From NCBI RefSeq assembly GCF_001278845.1, contig NZ_CP012590.1:2046001-2110000 (forward strand): a DNA stretch of 64,000 nucleotides, written 5' to 3'. Under the pieces are notes generated by a model that was not told the origin of the DNA, ran no database searches, and saw nothing but the letters and a program-made list of their open reading frames with translations. The stretch is from Actinomyces sp. oral taxon 414. GTDB taxonomy: Bacteria; Actinomycetota; Actinomycetes; Actinomycetales; Actinomycetaceae. This document shows, piece after piece, positions 36,059-45,982 of this stretch. The first letter of the stretch is position 1, and the number at the start of each line of letters is the position of its first letter. The translations under genes were made by a program, and so were the position numbers.

Positions 36059-36074
36059 ACCGGCGCGCCGGCGG

Positions 36075-37562
36075 TCACACCATGTCGATGACGCGGTCGG
36101 CGCACTCGTTGAGGAATTCGACGTCGTGGCTGATGACGATGACGACGCGCCCCTCGCGCGCCAGGTCGCGCAGCTCGGCGGCGATGGCGACCAGATGGCG
36201 GTGGTCCACCCCGGAGGTGGGCTCGTCGAGGATGAGGACCCGCGCGTCCTGGTCAATGGCGGTGGCGATGACCAGGCGCTGCTTCTGGCCCCCGCTGAGC
36301 GAGAGCGGGTGCCTGTCGGCCAGGGCGGCCAGGTCGAGGCGCTCGAGCTGCGGGGCGCTGGCCTCCTGGGAGACGGACTCGGCGAAGAGCTGGCGGTGGA
36401 CGTCCTGCATGACGAGGAAGGCCCGGCCGCTCCTCAGCTCCCGCCCGCCCAGGCTCATGCGCGCGCCGCGGCGGGCGCGCTGGAGGCGGCAGACGGCGCG
36501 CGCCAGGGTGGTCTTGCCGATCCCGTTGGCGCCCACGACGCCGGTGACGGCCCCGGCGGGGAAGAACAGGCGGGGGATGTCGAGGATGAGCCGGCCCGAG
36601 CGCTCGACCTGCAGGTTCTCAATGAGCAGGCCGTCGGTGCGCTCGGCAATGTCGTCGGCGCGGGAACCGGCGTCTGAGCCAGTATTCGGGTCGGGGTCCG
36701 TCTCGACCCCGGTCGCCGGCTCCAGGACGCCGTCGGCCGCGTCGGTGGCGTCGGCGGGGCCGCCCGCGAGCGCGGCGAACCTCGCGGGCCGCACCGCGAG
36801 GCGGGGGCGCTCCAGGGCGCGCAGTCCCAGCTGCCTGCGCCGGGCCTCGCCGATCCCCCACAGCTCCTCCCCCGTCATGCGGTGCACGACGCGCCCCCGT
36901 TCCATAATGACGGCCTCGTCGACGAGGCCGCGCAGGAAGTAGATGCGGTGCTCGGCCACCACCAGGGTCCGCCCCGCCGCCTTGAGCCGTCCGATGGCGG
37001 CGCGCACGTCCTCGATGGCCCGCGGGTCCAGGTTGGAGGTGGGCTCGTCCAGCAGGATGATGGGGGTGTGCTGGGCCAGGGCCTGGGCGCAGGCGACCTT
37101 CTGCACCTGCCCGCCGGACAGGCCGCGCAAGTCGCGCTCGGCGAGGTCCCCGATCCCCAGCTCCTCCAGGGCCCCGGCCCGACGGCGGCGGATCTCGTCG
37201 GCCTCCACTTGGTAGTTCTGGGGGGCGAAGGCGAGTTCGTCGGCCACCGTCGTGGTGAAGAACTGGGAGGCGGGGTTCTGGAAGACCGTGGCGGTCGTCA
37301 GGCCGGAGCGTTCGATCGGGATGGAGGAGGCGTCCTCGTCGTCGATGAGGACCCGGCCGGTCAGCTCGCCCTCGTGGAAGTTGGGGATGAGGCCGTTGAG
37401 CAGGCGCAGTACGGTGGACTTGCCGGAGCCCGAGGCCCCGCACACGAGGGTCAGGGCGCCGGGGGTCACGTCGAGGTCGACGTCGTCCAGGACCGGCCGG
37501 CTCCCGGGGTAGGAGTAGGAGACCCCCCGGATGGCCAGGCGCGTCCGCGCCGCGGCCGTCAC
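36075..37562 (-). CDS. ECF transporter energising subunit with two ATPase domains (EcfA-A')
   Basis: A 495-residue fusion of two ATPase domains. The first has Walker A GASGSGKST, signature LSGGQVQK and Walker B ILLDEPTSNLD; the second has GANGIGKTT, LSGGQKQR and LILDEPTSGVD. They are joined by an Ala/Asp-rich linker. Such double ATPases energise ECF-type vitamin or metal importers. The GTG start at 37562 overlaps the stop of the EcfT gene (GTGA). It is the third gene after the S and T components. Confidence 0.9.
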   Translation of the reverse strand: MTAAARTRLAIRGVSYSYPGSRPVLDDVDLDVTPGALTLVCGASGSGKSTVLRLLNGLIPNFHEGELTGRVLIDDEDASSIPIERSGLTTATVFQNPASQFFTTTVADELAFAPQNYQVEADEIRRRRAGALEELGIGDLAERDLRGLSGGQVQKVACAQALAQHTPIILLDEPTSNLDPRAIEDVRAAIGRLKAAGRTLVVAEHRIYFLRGLVDEAVIMERGRVVHRMTGEELWGIGEARRRQLGLRALERPRLAVRPARFAALAGGPADATDAADGVLEPATGVETDPDPNTGSDAGSRADDIAERTDGLLIENLQVERSGRLILDIPRLFFPAGAVTGVVGANGIGKTTLARAVCRLQRARRGARMSLGGRELRSGRAFLVMQDVHRQLFAESVSQEASAPQLERLDLAALADRHPLSLSGGQKQRLVIATAIDQDARVLILDEPTSGVDHRHLVAIAAELRDLAREGRVVIVISHDVEFLNECADRVIDMV

Positions 37563-38323
37563 AGCCACCGCCCCCAGACCGGTTGGGCCGCCAGGGCCGC
37601 GGCCAGGACGAGGAGGGCGGCGTCGGCCGCCCCGAAGCGCAGGCGGTCGACGATCGTGGGCCGCCCGCCGGCGCCCAGGCCGCGGATGAGGGCGGCGGCC
37701 GAGAGCTCGTCGGCGCTGCGGGCGGAGGCCGCCAGGACCGGTACGACGAGCTTCTCGACGCCGTCCAGCGGGTGACGCCACAGGTGGGAGCCGCTGTAGC
37801 CGCGCAGCCGCATGGCCTCCATGACGCCGCGGGCCTCGTCGAGGGCCACGGGGAAGAAGCGGAAGAGCACGGCGAGGGGGATGGTCAGGAAGCGGGGCAG
37901 GCGCGCCTGGTTCATGGCCGCCAGCAGGGTGCTGACGCGGGTGGTGGTGATGAACCAGGCGCCCAGCGACAGCGAGACGGCGAAGCGCAGCAGCCAGTAG
38001 CAGACCACGCCCAGGAACACCCCGAGTCCCGTGGGCCACCAGTGCGGCAGTTGGACGCAGACCCACAGCGCCCCCGTGATCGCCGTGTAGGCGGCCAGGG
38101 TGTGCACGGGTTCGTCCAGGGCGATGAGCACCCCCGCCACGACGGCGATGAGGCCGACGGCGCGGGTGGGGGCGAGCCCCATCACCAGCACGTTGCAGAC
38201 CAGCAGCACCAGGATCTTGCTGCGGGGGTCGGCCTGGATGCGGGGAAGCGGGGAGCCCGTTCGCGAGCGCGGTCCGGGGGCGGCCAGGAGCGTGCCGGGG
38301 CGGCGGGTGGGGGCGGCGGACAT
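37559..38323 (-). CDS. ECF transporter transmembrane coupling subunit (EcfT)
   Basis: A 254-residue membrane protein with the EcfT/CbiQ fold. Helices include ILVLLVCNVLVMGLAP, VGLIAVVAGVLIAL and LGVFLGVVCYWLLRFAV. The coupling helices contain LDEARGVMEAMRLRGYSG and SADELSAAALIRGLG, the two Ala-Arg-Gly-type motifs that touch the ATPases. It is co-transcribed with its S component upstream (44 bases apart) and its ATPase downstream (overlapping). Confidence 0.9.
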   Translation of the reverse strand: MSAAPTRRPGTLLAAPGPRSRTGSPLPRIQADPRSKILVLLVCNVLVMGLAPTRAVGLIAVVAGVLIALDEPVHTLAAYTAITGALWVCVQLPHWWPTGLGVFLGVVCYWLLRFAVSLSLGAWFITTTRVSTLLAAMNQARLPRFLTIPLAVLFRFFPVALDEARGVMEAMRLRGYSGSHLWRHPLDGVEKLVVPVLAASARSADELSAAALIRGLGAGGRPTIVDRLRFGAADAALLVLAAALAAQPVWGRWL

Positions 38324-38367
38324 GGCGGGCGCTGCGTTCGGTCTTCGCGGCGGTCGGGGCCCGCCGT

Positions 38368-38976
38368 TCAGGCGACGCCCGCGCGCTCGAAGTGCTTGTG
38401 GAGCACTTTCATCCCCAGCAGGGCGCAGCCGTAGGAGATAATGGCGACGACGACGGCCCAGCCGGCGATGACCGGAACGGTGACCAGCGAGCGGTAGCCG
38501 TCGGCGTACTCCTGGCCCATGGAGCGGCTGATGTCGGCGAAGTAGGCGTCGGAGGCCCAGATGATCGGCAGCAGCGGGCCGATGATCCACATGGAGAAGA
38601 CGGCGAAGCCCAGGGCGTTGGTGAAGGTCCGGGTGTATCCGCCGCTGCGGGTGATGGCGTCGGCGGCCAGGCCCAGGGGCGTGGAGATGAGGGGGGTGAT
38701 CCAGGCGTGGCCGGTGGCGATCATGAGCACGCCGATCACGAGGCCCATGACGGTGTAGGCGCCGAAGGCCCGGGTGCGGGCGATGTAGAGCATGCAGATA
38801 ATGGCGCACACGACTATGCCCAGGGACCAGCCCGCGAACATCATGGCCGGGTGGAAGATGCCGAGCATGCCGGTGGCGAACAGGGCTATGAAGTACAGGG
38901 CCGTGAAGACTCCCGCATTAATGAGGTTGCGCGGCGAGGTCATGCGCGCCGCGCGGGCGGTGCTGGTGGTCGTCAC
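38368..38976 (-). CDS. ECF transporter substrate-specific (S) component, MptD/Trep_Strep family
   Basis: A 202-residue membrane protein with about six helices (LINAGVFTALYFIALFATGML, WSLGIVVCAIICMLYIA, YTVMGLVIGVLMIATGHAWIT, PVIAGWAVVVAIISYGCALLG). It matches the Trep_Strep/MptD S-component family, whose substrates are poorly known. I chose GTG 38976 with GAGAGGGG upstream; a GTG at 39000 would lie within the promoter area. The DtxR-like box 30 bp upstream suggests an iron compound such as haem or a siderophore. Confidence 0.82.
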   Translation of the reverse strand: MTTTSTARAARMTSPRNLINAGVFTALYFIALFATGMLGIFHPAMMFAGWSLGIVVCAIICMLYIARTRAFGAYTVMGLVIGVLMIATGHAWITPLISTPLGLAADAITRSGGYTRTFTNALGFAVFSMWIIGPLLPIIWASDAYFADISRSMGQEYADGYRSLVTVPVIAGWAVVVAIISYGCALLGMKVLHKHFERAGVA

Positions 38977-39007
38977 AGGGGCCCCTCTCGTCGTCGACAC
39001 CGTGAAC

Positions 39008-39026
39008 TTCGGTAAGGCATACCTGA
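39008..39026. promoter_or_regulatory. DtxR/IdeR-like iron box upstream of the ECF operon
   Basis: TTCGGTAAGGCATACCTGA matches 14 of 19 positions of TTAGGTTAGGCTAACCTAA, with the AGGC core and ACCT intact. It lies 32 bp upstream of the chosen S-component start, where a repressor would block the promoter. The region is AT-rich relative to its flanks. Confidence 0.6.
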
Positions 39027-39190
39027 ATTACTTATCTCATTCCCGTCGCGCCCCGCAAGCCCGGTCCCGCAAGCCCGGTCCGGCCGGCGGCGGCCCCCCG
39101 CGGCCGGGCCGCCCCGCCCGTAGCCCACCTCACAGCCGGACCCGGCGGCCCCTGCCGGCCGCGCCGTCGGCCCGTGACAGAATCGGGCCC

Positions 39191-41974
39191 ATGTCTGGAT
39201 CCTCCGCCGAGCGCTCCCCCCGCTTCCAGCCCTCCGAGCTCCACAGCCCCCGCGTGCCCGCCAGGGTGAGCATCGACGGCCTGGAGACCGTCTGGGGAGG
39301 GCGCTGGGAGGCCGAGGGGACCTACGCCTTCGACCGCGGCGCGCAGCGCGCGGAGGTCTTCTCCATCGACACCCCCCCGCCCACGGTCTCCGGCTCCCTG
39401 CACGTGGGGCACGTCTTCTCCTACACCCACACCGACACCGTGGCCCGCTTCCAGCGCATGCGCGGCAAGGCGGTGTTCTACCCCATGGGCTGGGACGACA
39501 ACGGCCTGCCCACCGAGCGGCGGGTGCAGAACTACTTCGGGGTGCGCTGCGACCCCTCCCTGCCCTACGACCCGGACTTCACCCCGCCGCACACCGGCGG
39601 CGAGGGCAAGTCGATCAAGGCCCGCGACCAGGTGCCGGTGTCGCGGCGCAACTTCGTCGAGCTGTGCGAGCGCCTCACGGTCGAGGACGAGAAGCAGTTC
39701 GAGGCCCTGTGGCGCCGGCTCGGCCTGAGTGTGGACTGGTCGCACACCTACCAGACCATCGGCGAGCGGGCCCGCAAGGTGGCTCAGACCGCCTTCCTGC
39801 GCAACCTCGAGCGCGGCGAGGCCTACCAGGCGGCGGCCCCCGGCCTGTGGGACGTCACCTTCGGCACGGCGGTGGCCCAGGCCGAGCTGGAGTCGCGCGA
39901 ATACCCCGGCTTCTACCACCGCCTGGCCTTCCACATCGTGGATGAGGCGGCCGCCGCCAGGGCCGCGGCCGCCGGCGCCCCGGTGGAGAACGGCGTCGAC
40001 GTGTGCGTCGAGACCACCCGCCCCGAGCTGCTGGCCGCCTGCGTGGCCCTGGTGGCCCACCCCGACGACGAGCGCTACCGGCCACTGTTCGGCACCACGG
40101 TGGCCTCCCCCGTCTTCGGCGTGGAGGTGCCGGTCCTGGCCCACCCGGCCGCCGAGAGGGACAAGGGCGCGGGCATCGCCATGTGCTGCACCTTCGGCGA
40201 CACCACCGACATCGACTGGTGGCGCGACCTGGGGCTGCCGCTGCGCGCGATCCTGCGCAGGGACGGGCGCATTGAGACCGAGACGCCCGAGTGGATCACC
40301 TCCGAGGCCGGCCGCGAGATGTACGCGGCCATGGCCGGCAAGACCGCCTTCTCCGCCCGCCAGGTCCTGGTGGAGCGCCTGGCGCACACCGGCGAGATGC
40401 GCGGCGAGCCCACGAAGACGGTGCGTCAGACGAACTTCTTCGAGAAGGGCGACAAGCCCCTGGAGATCGTCACCTCCCGCCAGTGGTACATCCGCAACGG
40501 CGGCAAGGAGTGGACCAACCCGGCCTCCGGCGCCGATCTGCGCGCCGAGCTGCTGGAGCGCGGGCGCCAGCTGGACTTCCACCCCGACTTCATGCGGGTG
40601 CGCTACGACAACTGGGTGCGGGGCCTGAAGGGCGACTGGCTGGTGTCGCGCCAGCGCTTCTTCGGCGTGCCCTTCCCGCTGTGGTACAGGGTCGGGGCCG
40701 ACGGCGAGGTCGACTACGACGCGATCCTGACCCCGGACGAGTCCGAACTGCCGGTGGACCCCTCCTCCGACGTCCCGGCCGGCTACACCCAGGACCAGCG
40801 CGGCGTCCCCGGCGGCTTCGTCGGCGAGCTCGACATTATGGACACCTGGGCCACCTCCTCCCTGTCTCCCCAGCTGGCCTCGGGCTGGCTGACCGATGAG
40901 GACCTCTTCGGCCGGGTCTACCCCATGGACCTGCGCCCCCAGGGCCAGGACATTATCCGCACCTGGCTGTTCTCCTCCGTGGTGCGCGCCGACCTGGAGT
41001 TCGGGGCCCTGCCGTGGACGAATGCCGGCCTGTCGGGCTGGATTCTGGACTCCGACCACAAGAAGATGAGCAAGTCCAGGGGCAATGTGGTCACGCCCAT
41101 GGGCCTGCTGGAGCAGTACGGCTCCGACGCCGTGCGCTACTGGGCGGCCTCGGCCCGCCTGGGCCTGGACGCCGCCTTCGAGGAGGCCCAGATCAAGGTC
41201 GGCCGCCGCCTGGCCATTAAGATCCTCAACGCCTCCAAGTTCGCCCTGTCCATGGGGATCGCCTGGGACGCCGACGAGGCCGCCGTCGCCGCCGCCCCGG
41301 CGCCCTGCCTGGACCCCGCCGCGGTCGTCGAGCCGATCGACCGGGCAGTCCTGGCCGCACTGGCCGACGTCGTCGACACCGCCACCGCCGCCTTCGAGGA
41401 GTTCGGGCACGCCCGCGCCCTGGAGACCGCCGAGTCCTTCTTCTGGACCTTCTGCGACGACTACATCGAACTGGTCAAGGACCGGGCCAACGACTTCGAC
41501 GGCTCCCACGACGCCGCCTCGGTCCGCTCGGCGCGGGCGGCCCTGGCGATCGCGGTGGACACCTTCGTGCGCCTGTTCGCCCCCTTCCTGCCCTTCGTCA
41601 CCGAGGAGGTGTGGAGCTGGTACCGCACCGGCTCGGTCCACCGGGCCGCCTGGCCGCAGGCCGAGGGGCTGCGCCAGGCCGCGGCGGGCGCCGACGCCGA
41701 CCTGGTCGAGCGCGCCGGAGCGGTCCTGGCGGCCCTGCGCAAGGTCAAGTCCGAGGCCAAGACCAGCCAGAAGACGCCGATCCTCTCGGTGACGCTGGCC
41801 GTGTCCCCCCAGATCGCGTCCGCCGTCGAGGCCGTGCGCGCGGACCTGACCGAGGCCGCCAAGGCGACCGGGGCCTTCGAGGTCTCGACGTCGAGGGGCG
41901 ACGACGGCGCCGGGCCTGTGTCCGTCACCGCCGTCGAACTGGGCCAGGCCCCGGCCAAGACCCCCCGCAGGTGA
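39191..41974 (+). CDS. valS: valyl-tRNA synthetase
   Basis: A 927-residue class I aminoacyl-tRNA synthetase. The HIGH motif is GSLHVGHVFSYTHTD, followed by YPMGWDDNGLPTERRVQNYFGVRCDPSLPY; the KMSKS motif is KKMSKSRGNVVTP. The editing domain contains CVETTRPELL. The anticodon-binding domain ends without a long C-terminal coiled-coil arm, as in the actinobacterial ValS type. The ATG at 39191 is the first in-frame start that gives a normal N-terminus. The next gene begins 33 bases after the stop. Confidence 0.95.
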   Translation: MSGSSAERSPRFQPSELHSPRVPARVSIDGLETVWGGRWEAEGTYAFDRGAQRAEVFSIDTPPPTVSGSLHVGHVFSYTHTDTVARFQRMRGKAVFYPMGWDDNGLPTERRVQNYFGVRCDPSLPYDPDFTPPHTGGEGKSIKARDQVPVSRRNFVELCERLTVEDEKQFEALWRRLGLSVDWSHTYQTIGERARKVAQTAFLRNLERGEAYQAAAPGLWDVTFGTAVAQAELESREYPGFYHRLAFHIVDEAAAARAAAAGAPVENGVDVCVETTRPELLAACVALVAHPDDERYRPLFGTTVASPVFGVEVPVLAHPAAERDKGAGIAMCCTFGDTTDIDWWRDLGLPLRAILRRDGRIETETPEWITSEAGREMYAAMAGKTAFSARQVLVERLAHTGEMRGEPTKTVRQTNFFEKGDKPLEIVTSRQWYIRNGGKEWTNPASGADLRAELLERGRQLDFHPDFMRVRYDNWVRGLKGDWLVSRQRFFGVPFPLWYRVGADGEVDYDAILTPDESELPVDPSSDVPAGYTQDQRGVPGGFVGELDIMDTWATSSLSPQLASGWLTDEDLFGRVYPMDLRPQGQDIIRTWLFSSVVRADLEFGALPWTNAGLSGWILDSDHKKMSKSRGNVVTPMGLLEQYGSDAVRYWAASARLGLDAAFEEAQIKVGRRLAIKILNASKFALSMGIAWDADEAAVAAAPAPCLDPAAVVEPIDRAVLAALADVVDTATAAFEEFGHARALETAESFFWTFCDDYIELVKDRANDFDGSHDAASVRSARAALAIAVDTFVRLFAPFLPFVTEEVWSWYRTGSVHRAAWPQAEGLRQAAAGADADLVERAGAVLAALRKVKSEAKTSQKTPILSVTLAVSPQIASAVEAVRADLTEAAKATGAFEVSTSRGDDGAGPVSVTAVELGQAPAKTPRR

Positions 41975-42006
41975 CGGTCCCGGCGCCGGCCGGGCACAAT
42001 GCCGCC

Positions 42007-43893
42007 ATGACGAACCCGCCCGACTCCCCCTCCCCCGTCGCCCCCGCCGGAAGCGGCGCCCTGGAGTGGCACGCCCCCACCCTCGTGCGCATTAACGAGA
42101 AGACCACCGTGCCCGCCCTGCTGCGCGAGCGGGTCTCCCGTTCGGCCAACCGCGCGCTCATCGCCCGCAAGCAGGAGATGGGCGAGGTGTGGCGCACGAT
42201 CACCGCCCGCGAGTTCTCCGAGGAGGTCGACGCCGTCGCCTGCGGGCTCATCGGCCTGGGACTGGAGCCCGGTGCGCGCGTCGCCATTATGTCGCGCACC
42301 CGCTACGAGTGGACGCTGCTGGACTTCGCCTGCTGGACCGCCGCCCTGGTCCCGGTGCCCATCTACGAGACGAGCTCGTCGGAGCAGATCGCCCACGTGC
42401 TCACCGACGCCGACGTGAGCCTCGTCGTCGCCGAGACGATCACCATGGCCGAGCTCGCCCGCGCGGCCGCCGCCGCCGCGGGCCGGGAGGGCACCCCGGT
42501 GCTGTCCCTGGACACCGAGGCCATCCGCACCATCACCGAGGCCGGCGCCTCCGTCCCGCCCCAGGCCCTGGCCGAGCGCGCCGAGGATCTGACGACCTCC
42601 TCGCTCGCCACCATCGTCTACACCTCGGGGACCACCGGCACCCCCAAGGGAACCGTCCTGTCCCACGGCAATTTCACCGAACTGTGCGTCAACGCGCACC
42701 GGTGGATGCCGGAGATCGCCATGGGGACCGACTCGCGCCTGCTGCTCTTCCTGCCGCTGGCCCACGTCTTCGCGCGCTTCCTGGAGGTCTTCCAGATCAC
42801 CGGGGCGGGCGTCATCGGCCACACCCCCGACACCAAGAACCTCCTGTCCGACCTGGCCTCCTTCCGCCCCTCCTACCTGCTGGTGGTGCCGCGGGTCCTG
42901 GAGAAGATCTACAACTCCGCCGACGCCAGGGCCGGGTCGGGCGGCGCCCGCAGGGTGTTCCGCTGGGCGGCCAAGACCGCCGTCGACTACTCCCGGGCCC
43001 TGGACACCCCGGAGGGGCCGTCCCGCTCACTGCGGGCGCAGCGGGCCGTGGCCGACCGCCTCGTCTTCCGCCGCATCCGCACCCTCGTGGGCGGCAACGC
43101 CGACTGGATCATCTCCGGCGGGGCGCCGCTGTCCCAGCGCCTGGCCCACTTCTATCGGGGGCTGGGCATCCCCGTCCTGGAGGGCTACGGCCTGACCGAG
43201 ACTGTGGGCCCGGTCTCGGTCAACACGCCCCGACTGAGCAAGATCGGCACCGTGGGCCCGCCCCTGCCGCCCGTGGCTGTGCGCGTGTCCGAGGACGGGG
43301 AGATCCTCGTCAAGGGCCCCTCGGTGTTCCAGGGCTACCACAACGACCCCGCGGCCACGGCGGCGGCCTTCACGCCCGACGGCTGGTTCCGCACCGGCGA
43401 CCTGGGCTCCCTGGACCGGGACGGATACGTGAGCATCACGGGGCGGGCCAAGGAGATCATTGTGACGGCCGGCGGTAAGAACGTGGCCCCGGCCGGCCTG
43501 GAGGACCCCCTGCGCGGACACCCGCTCATCAGCCAGGTGGTCGTCGTCGGCGAGAAGCGCCCCTTCGTGGCCGCACTCATCACCCTCGACGCCGAAATGC
43601 TGCCCGGCTGGCTGCGCAACCACGGACTGCCCCCCATGACGGTGGCCGAGGCCGCCTCCGACCCGCACGTCCTGGCCGCCCTCGACCGGGCGGTGGAGCG
43701 GGCCAACCGGCACGTCTCACGGGCGGAGTCGATCCGCAAGATCGCGGTTCTCAGCGGGGACTTCACGGAGGCCAACGGCCTGCTCACGCCCTCGCTCAAG
43801 GTCAAGCGCGACGTGGCCATTGAGCGCTTCGCCGACCGCATCGACGAGATCTACGGCGGGCCGGTGCGCGCGTCCGACCCGGCGGGCGAGTGA
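42007..43893 (+). CDS. long-chain fatty acid-CoA ligase (AMP-binding, FadD15-like), copy 1
   Basis: A 628-residue adenylate-forming enzyme that activates fatty acids to acyl-CoA. The P-loop is IVYTSGTTGTPKG, the second core motif is EGYGLTETVGPVSVN, and WFRTGDLGSLDRDGYVSITGRAKEIIVTAGGKN covers the hinge and the catalytic-Lys region. The LFLPLAHVFAR and VPRVLEKIYN stretches are typical of the FadD15/long-chain group. It starts 33 bases after valS and is followed by a paralogue. Free fatty-acid chain preference cannot be read from the sequence. Confidence 0.92.
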   Translation: MTNPPDSPSPVAPAGSGALEWHAPTLVRINEKTTVPALLRERVSRSANRALIARKQEMGEVWRTITAREFSEEVDAVACGLIGLGLEPGARVAIMSRTRYEWTLLDFACWTAALVPVPIYETSSSEQIAHVLTDADVSLVVAETITMAELARAAAAAAGREGTPVLSLDTEAIRTITEAGASVPPQALAERAEDLTTSSLATIVYTSGTTGTPKGTVLSHGNFTELCVNAHRWMPEIAMGTDSRLLLFLPLAHVFARFLEVFQITGAGVIGHTPDTKNLLSDLASFRPSYLLVVPRVLEKIYNSADARAGSGGARRVFRWAAKTAVDYSRALDTPEGPSRSLRAQRAVADRLVFRRIRTLVGGNADWIISGGAPLSQRLAHFYRGLGIPVLEGYGLTETVGPVSVNTPRLSKIGTVGPPLPPVAVRVSEDGEILVKGPSVFQGYHNDPAATAAAFTPDGWFRTGDLGSLDRDGYVSITGRAKEIIVTAGGKNVAPAGLEDPLRGHPLISQVVVVGEKRPFVAALITLDAEMLPGWLRNHGLPPMTVAEAASDPHVLAALDRAVERANRHVSRAESIRKIAVLSGDFTEANGLLTPSLKVKRDVAIERFADRIDEIYGGPVRASDPAGE

Positions 43894-44027
43894 GCCCCGC
43901 GGCGAGCCCGGCCCTGTGGGAGGTCACGATCGACGGGAATGACTTTCGCGGATTCCTCCAAGACGGAGTGTCGGATCTGTCGGTCGGTGCGGTCCGCCCG
44001 CCCCGGCCGACCTGACACAATGTCCCG

Positions 44028-45929
44028 GTGAGTCCACGATCCTCCTCAGAGCCCCTCGTGTCCATCGCCGGCAGGCCCTTCATGCTCGACGGCGCCGCGA
44101 CCAGCAACCTCATCACCGAGCCGGATTCCTCCTGGACGGTCCCGTGGCTGCTCGCCGACCGCATCGACCGCGACCCGCAGTCCACGATCATCGAGCGCAA
44201 GTCGGCGCTGGGCAACTCCTGGGAGGCCGTCTCGGCCCGTGGCTTCGGCGAGGACGTCGCCCGCATCGCCTCCGGCCTCATGGGCCTGGGACTGGAGCAG
44301 GGCCAGGCCGTGAGCATTATGGCGCGCACCTCCTACGAGTGGACCCTGCTGGACATGGCCATCGCCCGCGCTGGCCTGGTGTCGGTACCCATCTACGAGA
44401 CCGACTCGGCCGAGCAGATCGAGTGGATCCTCGCCGACGCGCAGGTCCGCCTGGTCATCACCGAGTCGGTGGCCCTGGCCCACGTCGTCCGCCAGGCCGT
44501 CGACGCCTTCCGCGCCGCCCACCCCCAGGGGCAGCAGGTGCGGGTCCTGTCCCTGGACCGCGACGCCTTGAGCACCGTCTCCGAGGCGGGCCGCGCGGTG
44601 ACCCGCCAGGACCTGGACACGCGCTCGCAGGCCGTGAGCGGCGAGGACGTCTTCTCCATCATCTACACCTCCGGCACCACCGGCAGGCCCAAGGGCGTGG
44701 AGATCACCCACCTCATGGCGGCCGGCCTGGCCTGGAACGGGGTGCGCTGGATCCCCGACCTGCTCTTCACCGAGGACACGCGCCTGCTGCTGTTCCTGCC
44801 GCTGGCCCACTCCTACGCCCGGTGCCTGGAGCTGCTGGCCATCGCCGGCAAGGGCGTGCTCGGCCACACTCCCGACGTCGCCACCCTGCTGCCCGACCTC
44901 AAGGGCTTCGGCCCCTCCTACGTGCTGGCGGTGCCCCGCGTCCTGGAGAAGATCTACAACGCCGCGGACGCCAAGGCCGGGGGCGGCCTCAAGCTCAGGA
45001 CCTTCCGCTGGGCCGCCAAGGTCGCCATCGAGTACTCGCGCGCCCTGGACACCGAGGCCGGCCCCTCCTTCCAGCTCAAGTCCGCCCACGCCCTGGCGGA
45101 CCGGCTCGTCTACCGCAGCATCCGCGACCTGCTGGGCCCCAACGCCCGCTACGCGATCTCCGGCGGCGGGCCGCTGGGCGAGCGCCTGGGCCACTTCTAC
45201 CGCGGCCTGGGCCTGATCATCCTCGAGGGCTACGGCCTGACCGAGACGCTCGGGCCCCTGAGCGTCAACCTCACCTGGGGCAACAAGATCGGCACCGTGG
45301 GCCCGCCCGTGTGCGGCGCCCGGGCCCGGGTGGGCGACGACGGCGAGATCGAGGTCAGCGGCATGAGCGTCTTCAGCCACTACCACAACAACCCTGACGC
45401 GGACGCGCAGTCCTTCACGCCGGACGGCTGGTTCCGCACCGGCGACATCGGGACGATCGACTCCGAGGGCTGGATCAGGATCACCGGCCGCAAGAAGGAG
45501 ATCATTGTCACCGCGGGCGGCAAGAACGTCGCCCCCGCCATCCTGGAGGACCGGCTGCGCGGGCACCCGCTGGTGTCCCAGGTGGTCGTCATCGGCGACG
45601 GCGAGCCCTTCATCTCCGCGCTCATCACCCTGGACCGCGAGATGCTGCCCGGCTGGCTGCGCAACCACGGGCTGCCGGAGATGGACGTCGTCGAGGCCTC
45701 GACCGACCCGCGGGTCCTGGCGGCCCTCGACCGCGCGGTGGCGCGCACGAACCGGGCGGTCTCGCGCGCCGAGTCCATCCGCTCCTTCCGGGTGCTGACC
45801 ACCGACTTCACCGAGGCCAACGGCCTGCTGACCCCCTCCCTGAAGGTCAAGCGCGGGGCGGTCATGAAGGCGCACGCCGACACCATCGCCGACATCTACG
45901 CCTCCAAGAAGAAGGGCCCCCAGGAGTAG
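44028..45929 (+). CDS. long-chain fatty acid-CoA ligase (AMP-binding, FadD15-like), copy 2
   Basis: A 633-residue paralogue of the preceding gene, with IIYTSGTTGRPKG, EGYGLTETLGPLSVN and WFRTGDIGTIDSEGWIRITGRKKEIIVTAGGKN. The two proteins align over their whole length, including the C-terminal EANGLLTPSLKVKR, so they arose by tandem duplication. The N-terminal 30 residues differ. The GTG start was chosen because an extended N-terminus is found in the paralogue at the same place. The 134-base gap between them shows no terminator. Confidence 0.92.
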   Translation: MSPRSSSEPLVSIAGRPFMLDGAATSNLITEPDSSWTVPWLLADRIDRDPQSTIIERKSALGNSWEAVSARGFGEDVARIASGLMGLGLEQGQAVSIMARTSYEWTLLDMAIARAGLVSVPIYETDSAEQIEWILADAQVRLVITESVALAHVVRQAVDAFRAAHPQGQQVRVLSLDRDALSTVSEAGRAVTRQDLDTRSQAVSGEDVFSIIYTSGTTGRPKGVEITHLMAAGLAWNGVRWIPDLLFTEDTRLLLFLPLAHSYARCLELLAIAGKGVLGHTPDVATLLPDLKGFGPSYVLAVPRVLEKIYNAADAKAGGGLKLRTFRWAAKVAIEYSRALDTEAGPSFQLKSAHALADRLVYRSIRDLLGPNARYAISGGGPLGERLGHFYRGLGLIILEGYGLTETLGPLSVNLTWGNKIGTVGPPVCGARARVGDDGEIEVSGMSVFSHYHNNPDADAQSFTPDGWFRTGDIGTIDSEGWIRITGRKKEIIVTAGGKNVAPAILEDRLRGHPLVSQVVVIGDGEPFISALITLDREMLPGWLRNHGLPEMDVVEASTDPRVLAALDRAVARTNRAVSRAESIRSFRVLTTDFTEANGLLTPSLKVKRGAVMKAHADTIADIYASKKKGPQE

Positions 45930-45982
45930 GGCGGCCCCGATCCCGCCCCGCGGCCGGCGGGGCCGGGGACCGGGATGGCCCC

